Positions 1 to 10,020 of a stretch of DNA of 64,000 nucleotides are shown piece after piece (the stretch's first letter is position 1; the number at the start of each line of letters is the position of its first letter). Where the stretch lies: NCBI RefSeq assembly GCF_010669125.1, contig NZ_CP048630.1, forward strand, positions 1,488,001 through 1,552,000, in the 5' to 3' direction. The translations under genes were made by a program, and so were the position numbers. The DNA is from Ancylobacter pratisalsi. GTDB lineage: Bacteria > Pseudomonadota > Alphaproteobacteria > Rhizobiales > Xanthobacteraceae. The notes under the pieces are model-generated. The model saw only the letters and a list, made by a program, of their open reading frames with translations, ran no database searches and had not been told where the DNA came from.

Positions 1-474
1 TGGGGTCCGGAAGCTGTCGTGGCGCACCTCCACCGCGTGGCGGATCGGCAGGCCGTCGACCGACGCCGGCAGGAGCTTCAGGAAGCCCTCGAAGTCGGCG
101 GGATCGAACTTCTTGGTCGCCATGAATTGCCAGTTGATCGGCCCCAGCTTCTCCTTCAGCTCGGTCACGCCGCTGGCGAAAAAGCGCTCGATCGAGGTCC
201 CCGCTTCGGCCAGCACGCGCCGGTTGGTGGCGAAACGCGGGCCCTTCAGCGTGAACACGAAACTGTCCGGTGTCTCGGCACGCCACTTGGCGAAGCTCTC
301 GGGCTTCTGTGAGCCGTAGTAAGTGCCGTTGATCTCGATGGCGGTGAGCTTGCGGCTGGCGAATTCCAGCTCGCGCTTCTGCGCCAACCCGTCCGGATAG
401 AACGGCCCGCGCCAGGGCTCAAAAGTCCAGCCGCCAACGCCGATGCGAATGGGTGCCGCGTTGTTCGCCATCAT
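1..474 (-). CDS. DUF72 (YecE-like) protein, N-terminal part
   Basis: Minus-strand gene whose 3' end lies beyond the left edge; 158 codons are visible. The protein opens with the pattern IRIGVGGWTFEPWRGPFYP and continues with TAIEINGTYYGSQKPESF and a PDSFVFTLKGPRF stretch. These are the hallmark N-terminal strands of the DUF72/YecE family, a TIM-barrel-like family of unknown biochemical role. Two adjacent in-frame ATG codons (474 and 471) could serve as the start. It is divergent from the efflux operon at 866 and shares no obvious function with it. Family assignment is firm; function is not known. Confidence 0.85.
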   Translation of the reverse strand, partial: MMANNAAPIRIGVGGWTFEPWRGPFYPDGLAQKRELEFASRKLTAIEINGTYYGSQKPESFAKWRAETPDSFVFTLKGPRFATNRRVLAEAGTSIERFFASGVTELKEKLGPINWQFMATKKFDPADFEGFLKLLPASVDGLPIRHAVEVRHDSFRTP

Positions 475-865
475 GAAACTCCGGTGCCGCGCAGGGGTGG
501 GCACGATAGGCGCGCGCCCGTCCGCCGCCAAGGTGTCCGCGGGCCAACAGGCGCTATCGGCCGACACGCCCGCCGCCCTAATCAGTCCGCACCTTGACCG
601 CGATCAATGCTAGAGCATTGGTGGAGCCTCTAATCCTGCGAGCCGGCTTCGGCGCGTCCACGCGCGACACGAGAAAAGACCGCACGCGTTCGCCGCAAGG
701 TCCCTCACGCGCCGATCGTCTCGCCCCGGCAACGCCGTGCAGTGCCGGGATGCAGAAACCATCCGGCGAACCGACGTTTCGTCGTAGCCAACAGACGTGC
801 CGAACCGGTAATGGCTTCCCGCCAGCCATCGCCCGAGACGTAACGAGCAGGAACCGGGGTCACAC
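475..865. other. Divergent intergenic region with a perfect palindrome
   Basis: No convincing gene. It separates the DUF72 gene (minus) from the efflux operon (plus). It holds a perfect inverted repeat, CAATGCT at 605-611 and AGCATTG at 614-620, with a 2-base centre. This is a plausible operator for a dimeric repressor of the flanking operon. No strong sigma70 promoter was recognised. Confidence 0.4.
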
Positions 866-1936
866 ATGACGAAGCCGTTCAGGAAGCTGGCCCTCGGCCT
901 CATCGCGGTCGCGGTCATCGGCGCCGCCTATTATGGCTGGCGATATTACGAGGGCGGCGGGCTGCCGGAAGGAATCGCCGGCGGCAATGGCCGCATCGAG
1001 GCGACGGAAATCGACGTTTCCACCAAGACTGCCGGCCGCATCAAGGAAATCCTCGTTGACGAGGGCGATTTCGTCACCGCCGGGCAGGTGCTGGCGCGGA
1101 TGGACACGGTCCAGCTCGCCGCCCAGCTGCGGCAGGCCCAGGCGCAGCAGCAGCGCGCCGTCATCGGCATCGACACCGCCCGGAGTCTGGTGGCGCAACG
1201 CGAGGCCGAGCGCAACGCGGCCACGGCGGTCATCGCGCAGCGCGAGGCCGAACTCGACGCCGCGGAGAAGCGCCTCGCCCGCTCCGCGCAGTTGGTCCAG
1301 AGCAACTCGGTCTCGCAGCAGACGATGGACGACGACAAGGCGAGCGAGCAAAGCGCCAAGGCGGCGGTGGAGGCCGCCAAGGCTCAGCTCGCGGCCGCCG
1401 AGGCGGCGATCAGCTCCGCCCGTGCCTCGATCGTGGACGCGGAGGCGGCGGTCGATGCCGCCAAGGCGGCGATCGAGTCCATCCAGGCCGACATCGACGA
1501 CAGCACGCTTACCTCCCCCCGCGACGGGCGGGTGCAGTACCGCGTGGCGCAGCCCGGCGAGGTGCTCTCGGCCGGCGGACGGGTGCTCAACCTGGTCGAT
1601 CTCGAAGATGTCTACATGACCTTCTTCCTGCCCACGGTCGACGCCGGGCGGGTGGCGATCGGCACGCAGGCCCGTCTCGTGCTCGACGCTGTCCCGCAAT
1701 ATGTCATCCCCGCCAGCGTCAGCTTTGTCGCCGATGTCGCCCAGTTCACGCCGAAGACGGTGGAAACCGAGACCGAGCGCCTGAAGCTGATGTTCCGCAT
1801 CAAGGCGCGGATCCCGCCGGAACTGCTGCGCAGGCACATAAAGCAGGTCAAGACCGGCCTTCCCGGCATGGCCTATGTCCGGCTCGATCCCGCCGTCGAC
1901 TGGCCCGCCAACTTGACCGAGAACCTGGTGAAATGA
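866..1936 (+). CDS. HlyD-family membrane fusion protein (YhiI-like)
   Basis: 356-residue periplasmic adaptor of an ABC exporter. One N-terminal membrane anchor (about residues 8-24) is followed by a biotinyl-lipoyl-like half motif ([20 protein letters not shown]). A long Ala/Gln/Glu-rich helical hairpin (about residues 85-215) follows, then the returning lipoyl and beta-barrel segments ([20 protein letters not shown]). The ATG is preceded by AGGAACC. The stop overlaps the ATG of the next gene by 4 bases, so the two are translationally coupled. The gene order adaptor, RbbA-like, YhhJ-like matches the E. coli yhiI-rbbA-yhhJ operon. The exported substrate cannot be read from the sequence. Confidence 0.9.
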   Translation: MTKPFRKLALGLIAVAVIGAAYYGWRYYEGGGLPEGIAGGNGRIEATEIDVSTKTAGRIKEILVDEGDFVTAGQVLARMDTVQLAAQLRQAQAQQQRAVIGIDTARSLVAQREAERNAATAVIAQREAELDAAEKRLARSAQLVQSNSVSQQTMDDDKASEQSAKAAVEAAKAQLAAAEAAISSARASIVDAEAAVDAAKAAIESIQADIDDSTLTSPRDGRVQYRVAQPGEVLSAGGRVLNLVDLEDVYMTFFLPTVDAGRVAIGTQARLVLDAVPQYVIPASVSFVADVAQFTPKTVETETERLKLMFRIKARIPPELLRRHIKQVKTGLPGMAYVRLDPAVDWPANLTENLVK

Positions 1937-4728
1937 GCCCCGCGCCGGCATGGCCGGGCGAGGCGCCGCCGGTCGTCCGCCTCGAAGCGGTGCGCCACTC
2001 CTATGGCAGCGGGCGGGCCGGCAAGACGCGCGCGCTGGAGGCCATCACGCTCGACATTCCCGCCGGTGTGATGGTCGGTCTCATCGGACCGGATGGCGTG
2101 GGCAAGTCCACCCTGCTCTCGCTGGTCTCCGGCGCTCGCCGGGTGCAGGAAGGGCGGATCGACGTGCTGGGCGGCGACATCGCCGATCCGGCCCACCGCC
2201 AGCGCAGCTGTCCGCGCATCGCCTATATGCCGCAGGGGCTTGGCAAGAACCTCTATCCGACGCTCTCGGTGTTCGAGAATGTCGACTTCTTCGCCCGTCT
2301 GTTCGGCCAGGACCGGCACGAGCGCGCCCGGCGCATCGGCGAGTTGCTGAAGGCGACAGGGCTCGACCCCTTCGCGCAGAGGCCCGCCGGCAAGCTCTCG
2401 GGCGGCATGAAGCAGAAGCTCGGGCTGTGCTGCGCGCTCATCCACGATCCCGACCTGCTCATTCTCGACGAGCCCACCACGGGCGTCGACCCACTGTCGC
2501 GGCGTCAGTTCTGGGAGCTGATCGACACCATTCGCGCCGAGCGGCCGGGCATGAGCGTCATCGTCGCCACCGCTTACATGGAGGAGGCGCAGGGCTTCGA
2601 CTGGCTGGTCGCCATGGATGACGGCGCGATCCTTGCCACCGGCACGCCGGCCGAGCTGCTCGCCACCACCGGCGCCGACAATCTCGACGCCGCCTTCATC
2701 GCGCTGCTGCCGGAGGAAAAGCGGCGCGGCCACCACGAGGTGGTCATTCCCCCGCGCCAGGACACGCACGACGGCGAGCTTGCCATCGAGGCGGCGCATC
2801 TCACCATGCGGTTCGGTGATTTCACCGCGGTCGACGATGTCAGCTTCCGCATTCCGCGCGGGGAGATCTTCGGCTTTCTGGGGTCGAATGGCTGCGGCAA
2901 GACCACGACAATGAAGATGCTGACCGGCCTTCTGCCGGCCTCGGAGGGGATCGCGCGCCTGTTCGGCCACGAGGTCGACCCCAACGACATCGAGGTGCGC
3001 CGCCGTGTCGGCTATATGAGCCAGGCGTTCTCGCTCTATACCGAACTCACCGTCCGGCAGAATCTCGACCTGCACGCCCGGCTGTTTCGCATGGAGCCGG
3101 GCGCCATTCCGGCACGCATCGACGAGATGGCGCAACGCTTCGATCTTGAAGGCGTGATGGAGGCGCTACCCGATTCCCTGCCGCTGGGAATCCGCCAGCG
3201 GCTGTCGCTTGCCGTGGCGATGATCCACGCGCCGGACATCCTCATCCTCGACGAGCCGACATCGGGCGTCGACCCGGTGGCGCGGGACGGCTTCTGGCAG
3301 ATCCTCTCCGAGCTGTCGCGCCAGGACAATGTGACCATCTTCGTCTCCACCCACTTCATGAACGAGGCCGAGCTGTGCGACCGGATCTCGCTGATGCATG
3401 CCGGGCGGGTGCTGGTCAGCGACACCCCGAAGGCGATCGTCGCGGCGCGTGGGGCGGCGACGCTTGAAGAGGCCTTCATCGCCTATCTCCAGGACGCCAT
3501 CGGCACGCGCCCTTCCCCCGGCACCGCTCCGGCCGACACCGTCCCACACGCCGCCCTGCACGCGCCGGGCGAGATGGAGCCGACATCCGCCACCGGGCGG
3601 TGGTTCGATGTCCGCCGCATGTTCGCCTATACGCGCCGGGAGTCGCTGGAATTGCAGCGCGACCCGATCCGGGCCACCCTTGCGCTGCTGGGCACCGTGA
3701 TCCTGATGTTCGTGGTCGGCTACGGCATCAATCTCGATGTCGAGAACCTGTCCTTCGCCGTGCTCGACCGCGACGACAGCGCGCTCAGCCAGGACTACGT
3801 CCAGCAGATCGCCGGCTCGCGCTACTTCATCGAGAAGCCGGCCCTGCGCGACTACGAGGATCTCGACCGACGCATGCGGGCGGGCGAGATCAGCCTCGCC
3901 ATCGAGATCCCGCCCGGCTTCGCCCGCGATGTCGCGCGCGGGCGAACGGTCGAGATCGGCGCGTGGATCGACGGCGCGATGCCGACCCGCGCCGAGACCG
4001 TGCGCGGCTATGTCCAGGGCATGCACACGGCGTGGCTCACCCGCAAGGCGCGCGAGATCTATGGCGAGGCGGCCACGATCGGCGATTTCAACATCGCCAT
4101 CCGCTACCGCTACAATCCCGGCATCGAGAGCCTGATCGCCATGGTGCCGGCGGTCATCCCGCTGCTGTTGATGATGATCCCCGCCATGCTCGCGGTGCTG
4201 AGCGTGGTGCGCGAGAAGGAGCTCGGCTCCATCGTCAATTTCTACGCCACCCCGGTGACGCGGATGGAATTTCTCATCGGCAAGCAGCTGCCCTATGTGG
4301 CGCTGGCGAGCCTGAACTACCTCATGCTGGTGGCCTTCGCGGTCTATGCCTTCCAGGTGCCGCTGACGGGCAGCTTTGCCGCGCTCAGCGCCGCCGCGCT
4401 GCTCTACGTGTTCGCGACCACGGCGCTGGGGCTGCTGCTCTCCACCTTCATGAGCAGCCAGATCGCGGCGATCTTCGGCACCGCGCTGGTCACGCTCGTT
4501 CCCGCGGTGCAGTTCTCCGGCATGATCGATCCGGTCTCCTCGCTCCAGGGCGTGGGCGCGCTGATCGGGCAGATTTACCCCACTACCTATTTCGTCACCA
4601 TCGCGCGCGGCACCTTCTCGAAAGGGCTCGGCTTCGCCGATCTCGACACGGCCTTCATCCCGCTCCTGCTCGCCGGTCCGCTCCTGCTCGGCCTGAGTGC
4701 CGCTTTCCTCAAGAAACAGGCGGGCTAG
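1933..4728 (+). CDS. rbbA: RbbA-like ABC protein: two ATPase domains fused to a permease
   Basis: 931 residues. First nucleotide-binding domain: Walker [10 protein letters not shown] at about 52-60, signature LSGGMKQK near 155, Walker [14 protein letters not shown] near 175. Second domain: Walker [10 protein letters not shown] near 317 and [12 protein letters not shown] near 436, but its signature reads LPLGIRQR rather than LSGGQ. An ABC-2 permease domain with about six membrane segments occupies roughly 555-931. This architecture and length match E. coli RbbA (YhiH), described as a ribosome-associated ATPase with a transporter-like C-terminus. It lies between its usual partners. Whether it acts on ribosomes, in export, or both is not settled by sequence. 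Confidence 0.88.
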   Translation: MSPAPAWPGEAPPVVRLEAVRHSYGSGRAGKTRALEAITLDIPAGVMVGLIGPDGVGKSTLLSLVSGARRVQEGRIDVLGGDIADPAHRQRSCPRIAYMPQGLGKNLYPTLSVFENVDFFARLFGQDRHERARRIGELLKATGLDPFAQRPAGKLSGGMKQKLGLCCALIHDPDLLILDEPTTGVDPLSRRQFWELIDTIRAERPGMSVIVATAYMEEAQGFDWLVAMDDGAILATGTPAELLATTGADNLDAAFIALLPEEKRRGHHEVVIPPRQDTHDGELAIEAAHLTMRFGDFTAVDDVSFRIPRGEIFGFLGSNGCGKTTTMKMLTGLLPASEGIARLFGHEVDPNDIEVRRRVGYMSQAFSLYTELTVRQNLDLHARLFRMEPGAIPARIDEMAQRFDLEGVMEALPDSLPLGIRQRLSLAVAMIHAPDILILDEPTSGVDPVARDGFWQILSELSRQDNVTIFVSTHFMNEAELCDRISLMHAGRVLVSDTPKAIVAARGAATLEEAFIAYLQDAIGTRPSPGTAPADTVPHAALHAPGEMEPTSATGRWFDVRRMFAYTRRESLELQRDPIRATLALLGTVILMFVVGYGINLDVENLSFAVLDRDDSALSQDYVQQIAGSRYFIEKPALRDYEDLDRRMRAGEISLAIEIPPGFARDVARGRTVEIGAWIDGAMPTRAETVRGYVQGMHTAWLTRKAREIYGEAATIGDFNIAIRYRYNPGIESLIAMVPAVIPLLLMMIPAMLAVLSVVREKELGSIVNFYATPVTRMEFLIGKQLPYVALASLNYLMLVAFAVYAFQVPLTGSFAALSAAALLYVFATTALGLLLSTFMSSQIAAIFGTALVTLVPAVQFSGMIDPVSSLQGVGALIGQIYPTTYFVTIARGTFSKGLGFADLDTAFIPLLLAGPLLLGLSAAFLKKQAG

Positions 4729-4730
4729 CC

Positions 4731-5843
4731 ATGCGCGTGGCAAATGTGATGCAGCTCGGCTTCAAGGAACTGCGCGGGCTCAGACGCGACCCGATGCTGC
4801 TGGTGCTGATCGTCTATGCCTTCTCGGTTTCGATCTACACCGCCTCGACCGCGATGCCGGAGACGCTCAACCACGCCGCGATCAGCATCGTCGACGAGGA
4901 CCGCTCGCCCGCCTCCTCGCGGATCATCACCGCGTTCTATCCGCCCTATTTCTCGGTGCCGGGGCTCATCACCCCGTCGGAGATGGACCGGCGCATGGAC
5001 GCCGGTTTCGACACCTTCGCGCTCGACATTCCCCCGAACTTCCAGCGCGACCTGCTGGCGGGCCGCTCGCCCACCATCCAGCTCAATATCGATGCCACCC
5101 GCATGTCGCAGGCGTTCTCGGGCGGGGGCTACGTGGAGTCCATCGTCTCGGGCGAGGTGAGCGAGTTCCTGAACCGCTACCGGGGCGATACCGAGGTTCC
5201 GGTCCAGCTTGCCCTGCGCGCGCGCTTCAACCAGCAGCTCAGCAAGAGCTGGTTCGGCGCGGTCACCAATGTGATCACCTCCATCACCATGCTCTCCATC
5301 GTGCTCACAGGGGCCGCGCTCATCCGCGAGCGTGAACACGGCACCATCGAGCATCTTCTGGTGATGCCGGTCACCCCGGTCGAGATCATGCTCAGCAAGA
5401 TCTGGTCGATGGGCTTGGTCGTGCTCGTCGCCACGGGGGCCTCGCTCGTGTTCATCGTCCAGGGCCTGCTGGGCGTTCCCATCAACGGCTCGATGACGCT
5501 GTTCATGCTCGGCACGGTCCTTCAGCTCTTCGCGACAACCTCGATGGGCATCTTCCTCGCCACCGTGGCGGGCTCGATGCCGCAATTCGGGCTGCTGCTG
5601 ATGCTGGTTCTGCTGCCGCTCCAGGTCCTGTCCGGCGCGACGACACCGCGCGAGAGCATGCCGCAGATCATTCAGGACATCATGGCCTTCACGCCGAACA
5701 CGCATTTCGTCATGCTGGCGCAGTCGATCCTGTTCCGGGGCGCGGGGCTGGATGTGGTCTGGCCGCAGTTCCTGGCGCTGGCGGCCATTGGCGGCGCGCT
5801 GTTCTTCCTGTCGCTGCGCCGCTTCAGGCGCTTCATGCGCTAG
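4731..5843 (+). CDS. ABC-2 type permease (YhhJ-like)
   Basis: 370-residue integral membrane permease of the ABC-2 family. One N-terminal membrane segment (about 18-38) is followed by a large extracytoplasmic loop. Five further hydrophobic segments lie in the C-terminal half, including the AALIREREHGTIEHLLVMPVT motif region typical of ABC-2 permeases. The ATG lies 2 bases after the rbbA stop; the same frame is open far upstream but only as antisense shadow of rbbA. It would pair with the RbbA-like protein and the HlyD-like adaptor. Its 3' end overlaps the convergent kinase gene by 11 bases, leaving no room for a terminator. Confidence 0.88.
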   Translation: MRVANVMQLGFKELRGLRRDPMLLVLIVYAFSVSIYTASTAMPETLNHAAISIVDEDRSPASSRIITAFYPPYFSVPGLITPSEMDRRMDAGFDTFALDIPPNFQRDLLAGRSPTIQLNIDATRMSQAFSGGGYVESIVSGEVSEFLNRYRGDTEVPVQLALRARFNQQLSKSWFGAVTNVITSITMLSIVLTGAALIREREHGTIEHLLVMPVTPVEIMLSKIWSMGLVVLVATGASLVFIVQGLLGVPINGSMTLFMLGTVLQLFATTSMGIFLATVAGSMPQFGLLLMLVLLPLQVLSGATTPRESMPQIIQDIMAFTPNTHFVMLAQSILFRGAGLDVVWPQFLALAAIGGALFFLSLRRFRRFMR

Positions 5844-7245
5844 CAGGACCGTCGCCGCGCCAGTCCCGGCTCTTTCCGACGGCGGCGGCAAAACGGCGAT
5901 GGTCGCCGGCCGAGACCGAACCGTCCGGATCATAGTGACGGGAGTTCGCGCGCAGCGGCTCGACATCCACCCCGCACAGTTCCGCCAGCCCGAGCGAGGT
6001 GATCTCGTGCATCGCCGGCACCCGCACCGCGCGCCCGCTCGCCGCCGCGAGGAACCGGCCGAAATAGGCGCTCTGCGACAGGCCGCCGTCGATCGACAGC
6101 GTGGTGATCGGTCCAACCGTCGCGGCCGCCGCCTCGATCAGCCCGACGGTGAGCATGGCGATGCCCTCCAGCGCCGCCCGCACCATGTCGGCGCGCCCGG
6201 TCGCGGCATCCATGCCGATGAACAAAGGCGCCGCCCTGCGGTCCCAGTAAGGCGCCGCCAGCCCCGACAGCGCCGGCACGAAGACGAGGCCACGGCTCAG
6301 CGCGGATGGACCCGTGAAGCCGTCGAGTTCCTCCGGCCCGGCATAAAGGCCGATCCGGCGCACCCAGTCGAGCGCGGCGCCCGCGTCGTAGACGCCGCCC
6401 TCCAGCGCGAACACCGCGCCCTCGCCCGCCCGCCGCCACGCAACCGTGGGCAGCAGATCGGAGGCAGCGGGCCGTTCGCTCCCTGTCACGGCGAGCAGGA
6501 AAGCGCCGGTGCCGAAGGTGATCTTGGCATCGCCTGGTTGCCGGCAGCCATGCCCGTAAAGCGCCGCCTGCTGGTCCACGATCGACACCTTCACCGGCAC
6601 CCCGGCGAGCGTGCCGAACCCGGCATCGACGGCGGCGATCCGCGGCAGGCACTCCATCGGCACGCCATGCAGCGCGCACAGCTCCGCGCTCCAGGTCCCG
6701 GTCGCGAGGTCGAGCAGGCCGGTGCGCGAGGCGGTCGCGCTGTCGGTGACGAAGGCACCGCACAGCCGGTCCAGAAAAAAGGCGTCCGTGGTGCCAAGCC
6801 GCAGCCGGCCCGCATCATGGGCGGCGGAAACCGCCGGCACATGGGCCAGAAGCCAGGCCAGCTTGCTGGCCGAGAAATAGGGATCGAGCGGCAGGCCGCA
6901 GATCGCTTTCGAGCGTGCCTCGGCTTCCGCGCCCCGCGCCGCCAGCGCGTCGGCCGTGCGCGCATCCTGCCACACGACCACCGGCGAGAGCGGGCGCCCG
7001 CTCCGCGCGTCCCAGGCAAGGCAGCTTTCGCCCTGATTGGCGATGGCGATGGCGTCCACCCGGCCCGCCGCGTCGAGCACGGCGCGGATATTGGCCAGAA
7101 GTTCCTCGCCGTCCTGCTCCACCCAACCCGGCCGGGGATGGCTCTGGGCATGGCGCAGCGCCGCCGCGACCCGGACCTCGCGGCCATCTTCCACCACAAG
7201 ACAGCGCGTCGAGGTCGTGCCCTGGTCAACCGCCGCGACCCGCAT
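5833..7245 (-). CDS. FGGY-family carbohydrate kinase, glycerol-kinase-like
   Basis: 470 residues. It starts with MRVAAVDQGTTSTRCLV, the phosphate-1 loop form found in glycerol kinases. HPRPGWVEQD, an ANQGE segment and the second ATPase-fold motif (FGTGAFLL, about 240-250) follow, then SIDGGLSQSAYF near residue 400. The ATG overlaps the stop of the upstream flavoprotein (TGATG). An open frame extends 36 codons further upstream but lies inside that gene. With the GlpA-like dehydrogenase, TRAP transporter and DeoR regulator it suggests phosphorylation of a short polyol such as glycerol, erythritol or a relative. The exact substrate is not determined. Confidence 0.85.
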   Translation of the reverse strand: MRVAAVDQGTTSTRCLVVEDGREVRVAAALRHAQSHPRPGWVEQDGEELLANIRAVLDAAGRVDAIAIANQGESCLAWDARSGRPLSPVVVWQDARTADALAARGAEAEARSKAICGLPLDPYFSASKLAWLLAHVPAVSAAHDAGRLRLGTTDAFFLDRLCGAFVTDSATASRTGLLDLATGTWSAELCALHGVPMECLPRIAAVDAGFGTLAGVPVKVSIVDQQAALYGHGCRQPGDAKITFGTGAFLLAVTGSERPAASDLLPTVAWRRAGEGAVFALEGGVYDAGAALDWVRRIGLYAGPEELDGFTGPSALSRGLVFVPALSGLAAPYWDRRAAPLFIGMDAATGRADMVRAALEGIAMLTVGLIEAAAATVGPITTLSIDGGLSQSAYFGRFLAAASGRAVRVPAMHEITSLGLAELCGVDVEPLRANSRHYDPDGSVSAGDHRRFAAAVGKSRDWRGDGPASA

Positions 7246-8471
7246 CAGCCCGGCTCCCGAAACCGGAAGCGGACGCTTCCCGCCGCGCTGGCGCCCTCCG
7301 GGATCGGCACCAGCACCCGCCGCTCGGGGAAGAAGGTGCGCGTCTGCGCCCACACCTCGCGCCCGTCGATCTCCAGCGACAGCCGCCCGTGCACGCGATG
7401 GGTGAAGCGGAGCTGGAAGTCGCGGAAGGCCGGTTCGCCGCTCCCCTGCCGGCGCAGCAGGCTCGGCACGACAAGTTTCACCGGCGCCTCGAAAGTGACG
7501 GCGGTCGGCGCTGATGGCACCGGCTCATGCGCCAGATCCAGCGCCAGCGCGCGCGCCACGGCCCGGCCTTCGCGATAGGCCCATCCCCCGGTCTCGACCG
7601 CGCGCAGAAGGTTGCCGCTGGCAAAACACAGCGGGTCCAGGGTGCGCCCGTCCTGATCGATGGCGGGACCCGCGCTGGCGCTGTCGACTCCGATCTCCGA
7701 CTGCCGGAACAGCGCGGCCTCCGGCGTGAAGCGCCCGGTCAGCAGCACGCCGTCGCACGGGATCGTCTCCTCGACGCCGTCCTGGCGGCGAAAGCGGATC
7801 GCCTCCACCCGCCCGGTGCCGCGAATGTCGAGGATCCGCGTGCCCAGATGAACCGGCACGCCCGCCATGCGCGGAAACCAGGCGAAGGGCGCCGGCGCCA
7901 GCATGTGGGGCTCGCTCTCCAGCAGGGCCAGCGGGCGGGCGCCATGGGTGAGGCAGGTCAGGATGGCGGAGAGGCTGACCAGCTCCGATCCCACGATCAC
8001 CGGCCGCCTGAACGGCATCAGCCCGTGAAAGGCGACATAGGATTGCAGCGTGCCCGTGGTGACGATGCCGATCGGCCGATCCCCGGAGATCAGGCGGTCG
8101 GAACGCGGCCGCTCGCGCGCGCCGGTGGCGATCATCACCCGGCGCGCGGTCAGGGTCTCGACGCCGTGCGCGGACGCCACTTCCAGCCGGCCGCCACCAT
8201 GAAACCGCGCCACCGAATGGCCGGTGCGTATGTCGACCCCGGCGTCCGCGGCCTCGCGGGCCAGCCGGCGCCCATAGGCGGCGCCGAAATAGACCCGGCC
8301 GAATTCGCGCATGCCGAAGGGCGAATGGCTGCAATGGCGCGTCGCCCCGCCCAGTTCCGGCTCGCGCTCCAGCAGCACCACCTTGCCGGCGCCGCGCCGG
8401 CGCAGTTCCATCGCCGCCGCCACACCCGCCGGGCCACCGCCGACGATGATGACATCCGCTGTCGCGCTCAT
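7245..8471 (-). CDS. FAD/NAD(P)-dependent oxidoreductase
   Basis: 408-residue flavoprotein. The N-terminal dinucleotide-binding motif VIIVGGGPAGVAAAMELRR (about 6-25) is followed by LLEREPELGG and an ATGARERPR motif near 130. It resembles the pyridine-nucleotide-disulfide-type subunits that accompany GlpA- or HcnC-like dehydrogenases (GlpB/HcnB type). Start ATG at 8471 overlaps the preceding gene by 4 bases, and its stop overlaps the kinase start, so all three are tightly coupled. Inferred role: electron-transfer partner of the neighbouring GlpA-like dehydrogenase. Confidence 0.82.
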   Translation of the reverse strand: MSATADVIIVGGGPAGVAAAMELRRRGAGKVVLLEREPELGGATRHCSHSPFGMREFGRVYFGAAYGRRLAREAADAGVDIRTGHSVARFHGGGRLEVASAHGVETLTARRVMIATGARERPRSDRLISGDRPIGIVTTGTLQSYVAFHGLMPFRRPVIVGSELVSLSAILTCLTHGARPLALLESEPHMLAPAPFAWFPRMAGVPVHLGTRILDIRGTGRVEAIRFRRQDGVEETIPCDGVLLTGRFTPEAALFRQSEIGVDSASAGPAIDQDGRTLDPLCFASGNLLRAVETGGWAYREGRAVARALALDLAHEPVPSAPTAVTFEAPVKLVVPSLLRRQGSGEPAFRDFQLRFTHRVHGRLSLEIDGREVWAQTRTFFPERRVLVPIPEGASAAGSVRFRFREPG

Positions 8472-9877
8472 GAGCCCTCGCCGTCCCCGACCGCCAGCGC
8501 GGTGGCAAGGCGGCCCTTCGTCATCTGCGCGAGGCGCGCATTGCAATAAAAACCCTGGCAGCGCCCCATGCCGGCGCGCGTGCGGCGCTTCAGCCCGCCA
8601 AAGTCCCCCGGCGGCACGTCGCTGGCCAGCGCGGCCTCGATCTCGCGCCGCGTCACCATCTCGCAATGGCAGACGATCTCGCCGTGGTCGGGCGTCTGCC
8701 AGTCGCGCTCGCGTGTCTCCGCAAGGTTGGGCAGCGCAACGGGCGGCGGCTCGACCGGCACCAGCGGGGGCGCGTCAAAGGCCCTGTGCAGCGACAGGGC
8801 ATGCTGCGCCAGCCCCAGCGCCGCGCTCAGTCCGGTGGAGCGGATGCCGCCCAGCGTGATCGCGCGCTGTTCGGGGCGTGTGAAGATGCGGTAGGCCTTG
8901 CTCTCGCTCGCCGGCCGCAGCCCGGCATAGACCGCCGTCACCGGCATGGCGCGGAGCGCGGGCACGATCTGCGCGCCCCGCTCCAGCAGCGCTTCCAGCG
9001 TTTCGGTTTCCACCGTGGCACGGACGCGGTCGTCCTGTTCCTCGGCGGTCGGGCCCACCAGCACATTGCCGAAGGCGGTCGGGCAGACCACCACGCCCTT
9101 GGTGATCTCGGTCGGAACCGGCAGCACGATGCGCGGCACATGGGCGAAGGCGGCCTTGTCCAGCACCACGAACTGGCCCTTGCGCGGCCGGATCTCGAAT
9201 TCCGGTGCGAAGCCGAGGCGGCGGTCGACCACGTCGCCAAACAGCCCTGCCGCGTTGACGACGCTGAGCGCGCGCACATCGCCCGTGCTGGTCGAGAGCG
9301 TCCACTCGCCGGCAAAACGTCCCTCGACAAGTTCGGCCTGGCGCAGGAAACGGGCGCCGAGGGCCACCGCCTGCGTCAGATAGGCCAGCGGCGCGGTCCA
9401 GGGGTCGATGACATGCTCGTCCTCGACCTCGATCGCCGCCACCAGCCGCTCGGAAAGGCCAGGCATGGTGGTGCGGGCCTGCGCGCCAGTCATCAGCTTC
9501 AGCGCGGTGATGCCATTCGCGCGGCCCTGCGCGGCGATCGCCTCCAGCTTGCCGGCTTCCATCTCGTTCCAGGCGCAGACCAGAGCCCCCGTCGTCACCA
9601 GCGGCAGGTTCAGCCCGGCGCGGATGTCGAGATATTCGGCGCGCCCGGCCTTGATCAGGTCGAGCTCGAGGCTGCCGGGCGGGGCGTCGAAACCGGTGTG
9701 CAGGATGGCGCTGTTGGCCTTGGAGGCGCCGGAGAGGATGTCGCTCCCCTTCTCGATCAGCACCACCCTGGCCCCGGCCAGCGCGAAACGCCGGGCAACG
9801 GCGCAGCCGACCACGCCCGCGCCGATGATGGCGACGTCGAAAAGGTCCTGCGATGGTGGGGCGTGTGTGCGGAGCAT
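8468..9877 (-). CDS. GlpA-like FAD-dependent glycerol-3-phosphate dehydrogenase with BFD [2Fe-2S] domain
   Basis: 469 residues. FAD motif DVAIIGAGVVGCAVARRFAL (about 14-33), DAO-fold body with RPRKGQFVVLDK, and IRSTGLSAALGLA near the end of the catalytic domain. The C-terminus carries a Fer2_BFD-like cluster domain with CHC near 410 and CQGFYC near 447. GlpA subunits of anaerobic-type glycerol-3-phosphate dehydrogenase have this layout. The start at 9877 has AAGGGAG upstream; an in-frame ATG 8 codons earlier lacks one. Substrate could be glycerol-3-phosphate or another polyol phosphate made by the kinase in the same operon. Confidence 0.85.
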   Translation of the reverse strand: MLRTHAPPSQDLFDVAIIGAGVVGCAVARRFALAGARVVLIEKGSDILSGASKANSAILHTGFDAPPGSLELDLIKAGRAEYLDIRAGLNLPLVTTGALVCAWNEMEAGKLEAIAAQGRANGITALKLMTGAQARTTMPGLSERLVAAIEVEDEHVIDPWTAPLAYLTQAVALGARFLRQAELVEGRFAGEWTLSTSTGDVRALSVVNAAGLFGDVVDRRLGFAPEFEIRPRKGQFVVLDKAAFAHVPRIVLPVPTEITKGVVVCPTAFGNVLVGPTAEEQDDRVRATVETETLEALLERGAQIVPALRAMPVTAVYAGLRPASESKAYRIFTRPEQRAITLGGIRSTGLSAALGLAQHALSLHRAFDAPPLVPVEPPPVALPNLAETRERDWQTPDHGEIVCHCEMVTRREIEAALASDVPPGDFGGLKRRTRAGMGRCQGFYCNARLAQMTKGRLATALAVGDGEGS

Positions 9878-9968
9878 GCGTGCTCCCTTCCATAGTCTCA
9901 TTACGCGACCGGGACAGCGACCGCTCGCGTCACATCGTGCGGCACGGCCGGCACCGGGCGGCAGCGGC

Positions 9969-9986
9969 CCCGCCCGGAAGGGCGGG
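9969..9986 (-). terminator. Intercistronic hairpin after the TRAP binding-protein gene
   Basis: Arms CCCGCCC (9969-9975) and GGGCGGG (9980-9986) with a 4-base loop, between the solute-binding-protein gene and the GlpA-like gene. There is no long T tract, so it probably acts as a partial attenuator or 3'-end stabiliser rather than a full terminator. Confidence 0.45.
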
Positions 9987-10020
9987 ACCGTGCGTTGCGG
10001 AGATGGAGAACGGCGCCCGA

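Noticed and set aside
3600..4730. N-terminal extension of the YhhJ-like permease
   Set aside because: The frame is open through the 3' half of rbbA but reads Arg/His-rich out-of-frame sequence; ATG 4731 begins the homologous region.
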